Below, piece by piece: positions 58,759 to 64,000 of a DNA stretch of 64,000 bases. Below the pieces are notes generated by a model. It ran no database searches. It saw nothing but the letters and a program-made list of their open reading frames with translations, and was not told the DNA's origin. Source of the DNA: an uncultured Rhodopila sp. (GTDB lineage Bacteria > Pseudomonadota > Alphaproteobacteria > Acetobacterales > Acetobacteraceae); assembly GCF_903915725.1 (NCBI RefSeq), contig NZ_CAIWTY010000026.1, positions 40,156 through 104,155 of the forward strand, written 5' to 3'. Every line of letters begins with the position of its first letter. The stretch's first letter is position 1. Made by a program: the position numbers and the translations under genes.

Positions 58759-59963
58759 TACAACCCCAACACGGCTTTGGTCAGAATGTTCTTCTGGATC
58801 TCATTCGTGCCGCCATAGATCGAGGCGGCGCGCAGCATCAGGTAGCTGGCGGTGCCGGCGCTGCCCGCCTCCATCAGCTCATCCGGCTCGTTCATCGCCT
58901 CCAGTTCCTGCGCCCAAATCGGCGTTGCCAGCGGCCCGGCGACATCAACCGCAAGCTCCGTCGCCGCCTGCAGCAACTCCGTCCCCTTCACCTTCAGCAC
59001 CGACGACAGCGGATCTGCTCGCCCCGCACCCTTCGCCTTGTCGTAAGCCGAAACGACACGATACTGCGTGATCTCCAGCGCCTTCGTGTCCACCTGCAAC
59101 TGAGCCACCCGACGGCGGAACGTCTCGTCGGCAATCAGCGGCGCACCGTTGAAATTCACCTCCCGCGCCATCGCCACGGCGGCGTGCACCCGCTCGCGCG
59201 ACTTGCCCAGCCGCGCGATGCCGGTGCGTTCGTTGCCCAGCAAGTATTTAGCGACATCCCAGCCCTTGTTCTCGGCATGCACGCGCATCGACATCGGCAC
59301 CCGCACATCGTCGAAGAACACCTCGTTCAGATGATGACTCCCATCTATCGAAACGATCGGCCGCACCGTGATTCCGGGAGTCTTCATATCCACCAGCAGA
59401 AATGAAATCCCCTCCTGCCGCTTGCGCGCATTCGGATCGGTGCGCACCAGGACAAAACACCAGTCGGCATTATGCGCGGTGGAGGTCCAGATCTTCTGTC
59501 CATTGACGACGTAATGATCACCCTCCGGCCGAGCCGACGTCTTCAGCGACGCCAGATCCGATCCGGCCCCCGGCTCGGAAAATCCCTGGCACCACCAGTC
59601 GTCCAGGTTCGCCGCCCGCGGCAGGAAGCGCCGCTTCTGTTCGTCCGTGCCGAACTGGATCAGCACCGGTCCGATCATCGTGATGTTGAACGACAGCAGT
59701 TCCGGTGCAGGGGCCATCAGGTTCTCTTCCAGGAAGATCATCCGCTGGATCGCACTCCACCCCGGCCCGCCCCATTCCTTCGGCCAGGACAGAGCCGCCC
59801 AGCCCTTCGCATTCAGGATGCGCTGCCAGCGGATGGTGTCCTCCTTGCGCGGCGGATGCCCGAGCTTCATGCGGTCGCGCGTGTCGGCGGGCAGGTTGTC
59901 GCGGATGAAAGCGCGCACCTCCTCGCGGAAGGCGCGCTCTTCCGGGGTGAAGCGAAGATCCAT
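58758..59963 (-). CDS. Acyl-CoA dehydrogenase (large-subunit type)
   Basis: This 401-aa protein has LSWPKEWGGPGWSAIQRMI, WWCQGFSEPGAGSDLASL (FAD-binding), IWTSTAHNADWCFVLVRTD, and SIYGGTNEIQKNILTKAVLGL at the end. It forms, with the overlapping downstream gene, a two-gene acyl-CoA dehydrogenase of the type seen for pimeloyl-CoA or steroid side-chain breakdown. The ATG at 59963 (MDLRFTPEERAFREEV) starts at the family N-terminus; the in-frame extension to 60008 is not supported. Confidence 0.92.
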   Translation of the reverse strand: MDLRFTPEERAFREEVRAFIRDNLPADTRDRMKLGHPPRKEDTIRWQRILNAKGWAALSWPKEWGGPGWSAIQRMIFLEENLMAPAPELLSFNITMIGPVLIQFGTDEQKRRFLPRAANLDDWWCQGFSEPGAGSDLASLKTSARPEGDHYVVNGQKIWTSTAHNADWCFVLVRTDPNARKRQEGISFLLVDMKTPGITVRPIVSIDGSHHLNEVFFDDVRVPMSMRVHAENKGWDVAKYLLGNERTGIARLGKSRERVHAAVAMAREVNFNGAPLIADETFRRRVAQLQVDTKALEITQYRVVSAYDKAKGAGRADPLSSVLKVKGTELLQAATELAVDVAGPLATPIWAQELEAMNEPDELMEAGSAGTASYLMLRAASIYGGTNEIQKNILTKAVLGL

Positions 59964-60113
59964 CTGATGTCTCCTCCTACTCGCCGGTAAGTCTAGGCGG
60001 GGCGGCAAGCCCGCGCAATCCGGAGGATGGGTATCGCCTTTCCTCCCGCCTCCGGTGCTGTTAAAGAAGCGGACCGTTCGCTTTGTCGCCGCAGTCTACA
60101 GCAAGAGGCCAGC

Positions 60114-61115
60114 ATGGACCCCGTGAGCGCGGAGGAATTCATCCGCGATTTGTACACCGGGATCCTGAACCGGGTTCCCGAGGAGCAGGAGCTGTCTCAC
60201 TGGATCTCCGTTGTTACGGGTGGCGAACCTCTCGCCGCGGTGGTCAGCAAGTTCGTCAACTGCGATGAAAACCGCGAGAAACACCGCATTCCCGTGGCCT
60301 TCCCGCCCGGGCACTACTACTCCCCGGTGGTGGATCCCGAGATCGCGCGCCCTTATGTTGCGCGGAACCGCAACCTGCCTCCCGGGGCGCTGACCGGCAT
60401 CGATGTCGACCCCGCTCCTATGCTCGAGTTTTGGCAGCGCAACCGGGCGGCCATGGTTGCCGCGCCGTTCGCGGCGGGAACCGGCCGCTATAGTTATATC
60501 AGCGATTATCCGCCAATGGACGCTACCGTCCTGTATGCGATGATCACCGAGATCAAGCCCCGGCGCATCATTGAGATCGGCTGCGGCTACAGCACACTAT
60601 GCATGCTGGACGCCGCGGATCGCGCCGGCCTGGCGGATCTGGAGCTGACCTGTATCGACCCGTATCCGGAACGCCTGCTCAAGCTGCTGCGCCCTGGCGA
60701 CCTGGCTCGGATCAATCTCGTGCACAGGCCGGTCCAGGATGTATCGCCGGAGGTGTTTTCGTCGCTGACCGCGGGAGACATCCTGTTTATCGATTCGGCC
60801 CATGTGCTGAAAACGGGATCGGATGTTCATTACGAACTTTTTGAAATCCTGCCTGCCCTGGCTGACGGGGTGTTTATCCACTTCCATGACGTCGTATATC
60901 CGTTCGAGTACCCCGACGGCTTCATTTTTGAGCGTGGCTATTCCTGGAACGAAGCCTACGCGCTGCGGGCGTTCCTGATGTACAACGAGCAATTCAGGAT
61001 CGTCTTCTGGGGCAGCCTGTTCGCCCGCGCTTTCCCGCACGAGGTCGGCAGCCTGTCTTCGGAGTTCCTGCTGAACACGGGCGGTAGCATCTGGCTTCGC
61101 AAGGGACCGCCCTAG
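60114..61115 (+). CDS. DUF4214-like domain fused to class I methyltransferase
   Basis: The 333-aa protein has an N-terminal DUF4214-like helical segment (AEEFIRDLYTGILNRVPEEQELSHWI) and a Rossmann methyltransferase-like domain (RRIIEIGCGYSTLCMLDAAD, about residues 151-170; then LTCIDPYPERLLKLL, GDILFIDSAHVLKTG and HFHDVVYPFEYPD). The second half resembles class I methyltransferases of glycan or secondary-metabolite clusters. AGAGG precedes the ATG at 60114. DUF4214 often appears in surface or glycan proteins, so a polysaccharide decoration role is possible. Confidence 0.85.
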   Translation: MDPVSAEEFIRDLYTGILNRVPEEQELSHWISVVTGGEPLAAVVSKFVNCDENREKHRIPVAFPPGHYYSPVVDPEIARPYVARNRNLPPGALTGIDVDPAPMLEFWQRNRAAMVAAPFAAGTGRYSYISDYPPMDATVLYAMITEIKPRRIIEIGCGYSTLCMLDAADRAGLADLELTCIDPYPERLLKLLRPGDLARINLVHRPVQDVSPEVFSSLTAGDILFIDSAHVLKTGSDVHYELFEILPALADGVFIHFHDVVYPFEYPDGFIFERGYSWNEAYALRAFLMYNEQFRIVFWGSLFARAFPHEVGSLSSEFLLNTGGSIWLRKGPP

Positions 61116-61124
61116 GCGGTCATA

Positions 61125-61153
61125 ATTGCCCGTCCTTGGAAAGGGCGGGCAAT
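61125..61153. terminator. Hairpin between convergent methyltransferase and tRNA genes
   Basis: ATTGCCCG and CGGGCAAT form an 8-bp stem around a 13-nt loop. It lies between the end of the methyltransferase gene (plus) and the 3' end of tRNA-Asn (minus), a position suited to a bidirectional terminator. No long T run follows. Confidence 0.5.
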
Positions 61154-61163
61154 CTTGATGAAG

Positions 61164-61486
61164 TGGCTCGGGCGGTAGGATTCGAACCTACGACCAATCG
61201 GTTCGGTCTGTTTCCGCAATTACTTGCGGTGCCGGACTATGTCATCACCCTCGGCAGAGCCGATAGGGTGTCGGGCGCTCGTGGGCAGGTTATCGGATGG
61301 GATCCTCACCGCCTAGTCTCTACACCTTCCAGGCTACCTCAATTCCCTTCGCCTGGCTTGGCTCGGCGTTGCCCACGTCGCGAGACGCTAGGGTTTCACC
61401 GAATTCACCCGATTTTCGACCGAGGTTACCCCCGGAAGTGTCAACATATTCAACAGCCGATTGCTCTACCGCTGAGCTACGCCCGA
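61164..61486 (-). tRNA. tRNA-Asn(GUU), interrupted by a group I intron
   Basis: Reading the minus strand, the 5' half (61486-61452) gives acceptor TCGGGCG, D arm GCTC...GAGC, and the anticodon stem and loop ATCGG-CTGTT. The 3' half (61203-61164) gives AA-CCGAT, variable TGGTC, T arm GTAGG-TTCGAAT-CCTAC, acceptor CGCCCGA, discriminator G and encoded CCA. Joined, the loop is CTGTTAA with anticodon GUU, as in other proteobacterial tRNA-Asn, and every stem pairs. The gene is broken between loop positions 36 and 37 by 248 nt. Confidence 0.93.
61204..61451 (-). ncRNA. Self-splicing group I intron in tRNA-Asn (IC3-like)
   Basis: The 248-nt insertion follows a U (exon ending CTGTT) and ends with G, as group I introns require. 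GACA at 61439-61442 can pair with the exon TGUU including a terminal U-G wobble (P1). Conserved core strings occur in order: GGTGAAACC (61392-61400), GCCGAGCCAAGCC (61355-61367), GTGTAGAGACTAG (61313-61325) and GACATAGTCC (61234-61243), followed by a CCGCAA/TTGCGG hairpin (61214-61229, P9-like). These match the P4-P6, P3 and P7 elements of small tRNA group I introns. No homing endonuclease is encoded. Confidence 0.88.
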
Positions 61487-61623
61487 ACATGAGGGGCCTT
61501 CTAGTCAGAACCACCGGGCAGGTCAACAGGACATTATGCGGGATGTCGGTTCCCGTTTCGCCCCATGCCGAGCACGGTGGCCGCAGATGCCAACCGCCCC
61601 TTGGTTGGCATCAAGTCCGGCCG

Positions 61624-61806
61624 CTAGGCGGCAAATCGGCAGGCCATGGCGCCCTCCCGTGACACGTGGGGTTCAGCCGCCAGGGCGGCATACCGGTCCG
61701 CCAGCCGATCCAGCGCGGCGCGTACCTCCGGCACTGTCTCGGTGCGGGCCATGGCCCGCAGATCCGGCACGATTTCGATGAGTTCAACGTCTGATATGTA
61801 TGTCAT
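61624..61806 (-). CDS. Small hypothetical protein, 60 aa
   Basis: Starts MTYISDVELIEIVPDLRAMARTETVPEVRAALDRLADRYAAL: a helical, hydrophilic peptide with regular Leu/Ala spacing. The ATG at 61806 is close to a GAGG sequence; an ATG three codons earlier is possible. No family is recognised. It is divergent from the CoA-transferase operon and upstream of tRNA-Asn. Confidence 0.45.
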   Translation of the reverse strand: MTYISDVELIEIVPDLRAMARTETVPEVRAALDRLADRYAALAAEPHVSREGAMACRFAA

Positions 61807-62029
61807 GCCCCTCATATAGGTTGCCCGGCGTGTTGGAAGCTGTGACCGGGGTAACTCGGGCGCGATTTTTGCCCGGCCGCATACAAATACGGACCAGTAT
61901 CAAACTACGTTGGTTACGGTGCAAACAGGTTTCTCGCCGTCTGGTGCGCGGCAAATCTTTACCCGCATGAAGGTGCGTTGTATGGGTCATCCCACGTCTT
62001 GCCAACCGATGATGAAAGCCGGCCAACGC

Positions 62030-63034
62030 ATGGGACTGCCTCAGCCAAAACCGGCTTCCACCCGCGCCACGAGCAAACTGATCTCTCTGCCCGAGGCGGT
62101 CCGCCGCTACACCCGGGATGGCATGCAATACGCCAGCGGCGCCGGCCTGCCCGTCGGGTCCGATGCCGTCGCCTTCGGGCGTGAGCTGCTGCGCCAGAAT
62201 CGCCGCGACCTGCATGCCATCTTCCACTGCAACACCCAGCAATTGAACCTGCTGGCGGCAGCCGGCGCGGTGACCAGGGCGGAGTGCGGCTTCTCCGGGC
62301 TGGAGGTGTTCGGCTTTGCCAACGGCCTGCGGCGGGCGGTGGAAAGCGGGCGGCTGGCGCTGGAGGACTACTCCAACCTGGCGATGCCGCTGCGCCTGCT
62401 GGGCGGCGCGTTGAACTGGCCGTTCGTGCCCGCAACCGTCAATATCGGCTCCGACATCCAGTTCCGCAGCGCCTTCGTGCCCGGCGAATACCCAAGCCAC
62501 AGCAAGATCCGCAGCGTAACCGACCCGTTCAGTGGCCGGGAAATCGGCGCCTTCAGCCCGTTGCGCCCCGATCTCGCCGCCATCCACGTCACCCTGGCCG
62601 ATCGGCTGGGGAATTGCATCATGCTGGGGACGGAATGGAGCCGCTATGAGCTGTCGCGCGCCGCCAGGCAGGTGGTGGTGATCGCCGACGCCATCGTCGA
62701 TACCGCCTGCATGCGGCAGTTCCCGAACCTGGTGCGCATCCCGGATATCGTCGTCGAAGCCGTCGTGCATTGGCCGTTCGCCGCGTGGCCGCAGGCCTCG
62801 CCCGGCATGTACGATGCCGACGAAGAGCATATGGTGGCGATGAACAAGGCACTGGCCACGGAAGAAGGGACCGCCGCCTATATCCGCGACTACGTCGAAA
62901 GCTACCAGGACAGCGCGTCCTACCTCGACTTGATCGGCTCCGAGCGGCGCGAGCGCCTGAGCCGCAGCACCACCAGCTTCCTGCTCGATCCCTACCGGCA
63001 GTGGATTCTGCCCCCGCAGGACCTGGCGGCATGA
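62030..63034 (+). CDS. CoA-transferase subunit A (GctA-like)
   Basis: This 334-aa alpha subunit is of the glutaconate-type family I CoA-transferase fold: ISLPEAVRRYTRDGMQYASGAGLPVGSDAVAFGRELLRQNRRDLHAI, VTRAECGFSGLEVFGFANGLRRAVESG and LADRLGNCIMLGTEW. The ATG at 62030 (MGLPQPKP) is preferred, but in-frame starts exist back to 61910 and the N-terminus is uncertain. Its stop overlaps the ATG of the beta subunit. The acyl substrate is unknown. Confidence 0.85.
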   Translation: MGLPQPKPASTRATSKLISLPEAVRRYTRDGMQYASGAGLPVGSDAVAFGRELLRQNRRDLHAIFHCNTQQLNLLAAAGAVTRAECGFSGLEVFGFANGLRRAVESGRLALEDYSNLAMPLRLLGGALNWPFVPATVNIGSDIQFRSAFVPGEYPSHSKIRSVTDPFSGREIGAFSPLRPDLAAIHVTLADRLGNCIMLGTEWSRYELSRAARQVVVIADAIVDTACMRQFPNLVRIPDIVVEAVVHWPFAAWPQASPGMYDADEEHMVAMNKALATEEGTAAYIRDYVESYQDSASYLDLIGSERRERLSRSTTSFLLDPYRQWILPPQDLAA

Positions 63035-63825
63035 GCGCGCCGCAGTATTCCCGGCAGGAGATGATGGCGATCGCCACCGGACGTGAAATCCACGACGGCG
63101 AACTGGCGATCCTGGGTGTCGGCCTGTCGATGCTGGCCGGCTTCTTCGCCCAGGCCCACCACGCCCCCAATCTGCGCGCCATCACCGAGGGCGGCGTCTA
63201 CGGCGCCACGCCCGTCGGCGGCCTGCCCTGGGGGATCGAATGCAATCGCATCTCCAGCAATGCCACCAGCTTCACCAACGCCATCGATGCGCTGGGCTGC
63301 ATGGTCGCTTCCGGCCGCTGCGATGTCGGGATCATCGGGGCGGCGGAGGTGGACCGGTTCGGCAACGTCAACACCACCGGCATCTGGGACGGCGACATCG
63401 GCGAACACTATCGCGCGCCAAAGATCAGGCTGAGCGGAGCAGGGGGCGCCAACGACATCGCCTGCGGCGCCAAGCGCACCGTGATCATGGTCGGCCATGA
63501 GCGCAAACGCTTCTCCGAGCGCGTCAGCTATATCAGTTCGCCGGGGTTCATCGACGGCCCGGCCGGACGGTCGCGCTATGGCTTCCCGGGCGGCGGGCCA
63601 TCCGCGATCATCACCAGCCTGGGCGTCCTGCGGCCCGATCCGGAGACCCGGGAATTCTGCCTGACCGCCTGGTACGGCTTTTCCAGCGTCGAGGAAATCA
63701 AGGCGAATACCGGCTGGGAACTGCGGGTTTCCAGCGATGCCCGGATCGTCCCGCCGCCTACCGCCGACGAACTCGATGCGTTACGCAGCGTTGATATCAC
63801 TGGTGTTCTGCGTAGTAAAGGCTGA
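63031..63825 (+). CDS. CoA-transferase subunit B (GctB-like)
   Basis: This 264-aa beta subunit has a GVGLSMLAGFFAQ strand, the ITEGGVYG motif that supplies the catalytic Glu in the family, and GAAEVDRFGNVNTTGIWDG, GAGGANDIACGAKRTVIM and FPGGGPSAIITSLGVL. It overlaps the alpha gene by 4 bp (ATGA) and should assemble with it into the heteromeric enzyme. A copy of the 175-bp mobile element begins 35 bp after its stop. Confidence 0.88.
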   Translation: MSAPQYSRQEMMAIATGREIHDGELAILGVGLSMLAGFFAQAHHAPNLRAITEGGVYGATPVGGLPWGIECNRISSNATSFTNAIDALGCMVASGRCDVGIIGAAEVDRFGNVNTTGIWDGDIGEHYRAPKIRLSGAGGANDIACGAKRTVIMVGHERKRFSERVSYISSPGFIDGPAGRSRYGFPGGGPSAIITSLGVLRPDPETREFCLTAWYGFSSVEEIKANTGWELRVSSDARIVPPPTADELDALRSVDITGVLRSKG

Positions 63826-63860
63826 GGCCGCCCGGGGGACGACCGGGACGGCCGCCCCAG

Positions 63861-64000
63861 CCCCATAGGCGTTAAAATAGTCCGCAGCAGCTGCGTTTGT
63901 CCCCCGTCATGGTGCGCGGAGGCGCACCATCCACGCCTTGCGGTGCGGGTTTAGGCAACGGCGTGGATGCCGACCTGCGTCGGCATGACGGGGGGAAGCA
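63861..64000. mobile_element. MITE-like element, copy 3 (cut by window end)
   Basis: The left terminus CCCCATAGGCGTTAAAATA matches the other copies, and the internal hairpins (GGTGCGC/GCGCACC; GCCGAC/GTCGGC with the CCACGCC/GGCGTGG stem) are in the same order and spacing. The right end lies beyond base 64000. The left flank lacks the GTCATGGCGGGC half-palindrome, so this copy is in a different target. Confidence 0.7.

Noticed and set aside
61136..61492. Plus-strand 118-aa and 121-aa frames across the tRNA-Asn/intron
   Set aside because: They read through the tRNA halves and the intron on the opposite strand. The 118-aa one begins with the reverse of the tRNA T arm, a common annotation artefact.

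Overview
The window is about 64 kb of GC-rich chromosome. Its gene content and protein style (arylsulfatase, CysIJ, MaeB fusion, Bpt, PEP-CTERM protein, triheme cytochrome c, CowN) point to an alphaproteobacterium, most likely Rhodospirillales/Acetobacteraceae. CowN implies that the host carries a nitrogenase, which would suit a Rhodopila-like or other diazotrophic member. That placement is inference from protein resemblance, not from a search.

Layout. 1-9.3 kb: the C-terminal part of a sulfatase, a hypothetical protein, a TerB-like protein, a DinG-type helicase, a broken Fic module, lipB, tRNA-Leu(GAG), a VapC remnant and an HSD10-like dehydrogenase. 9.3-16.5 kb: a triheme cytochrome c with a repeat-built signal peptide, membrane proteins, and the sulfite reductase pair cysI/cysJ. 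17-24 kb: an unusual PIN-domain pair, maeB plus a small J-domain membrane protein, galU and a phosphohexomutase (sugar-nucleotide supply), and a Nudix hydrolase. 24.4-28.7 kb: a translationally coupled penicillin acylase/RDD/Bpt operon divergent from an Lrp-type regulator. 29.3-33.3 kb: an RMF-like small protein, then a FeeM-like N-acyl amino acid synthase overlapping a membrane GGDEF-EAL protein with an isoprenylcysteine-methyltransferase-like front end. 33.9-40.1 kb: a surface PEP-CTERM protein, GT2-GtrA and GT39 glycosyltransferases, LhgO and aldose epimerase. 40.1-50.9 kb: a coiled-coil protein, two coupled unknown proteins, a crotonase, an AlkA-type glycosylase, an OmpR/EnvZ-type two-component system with a divergent periplasmic protein, a glycosyltransferase, and a RuBisCO-like protein coupled to yjbQ. 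51-57.6 kb: cowN, HAD and inositol-phosphatase-type phosphatases, then a visibly AT-richer island with a two-gene helicase module, an MNT nucleotidyltransferase and a MazEF pair. 57.6-64 kb: two coupled acyl-CoA dehydrogenases, a DUF4214-methyltransferase, a tRNA-Asn interrupted by a group I intron, and a GctAB-like CoA-transferase.

The most striking observation is at 61164-61486. A complete tRNA-Asn(GUU) is split after anticodon position 36 by a 248-nt insertion. The insertion has the splice-site residues (U before, terminal G) and the conserved core strings of a tRNA-type group I (IC3-like) intron.

The second is a family of ~175-bp elements with terminal inverted repeats (2932-3105, 33519-33693, 63861-end). 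Two of them sit inside a REP-like palindrome whose uninterrupted form is also present in the window (14589-14674), so the window holds both the occupied and the empty site. Other points of interest are the FeeM/ICMT-GGDEF-EAL pair, the helicase plus ACDL-protein pair on the AT-richer island, the RuBisCO-like protein/YjbQ pair, and several decaying toxin-antitoxin loci.
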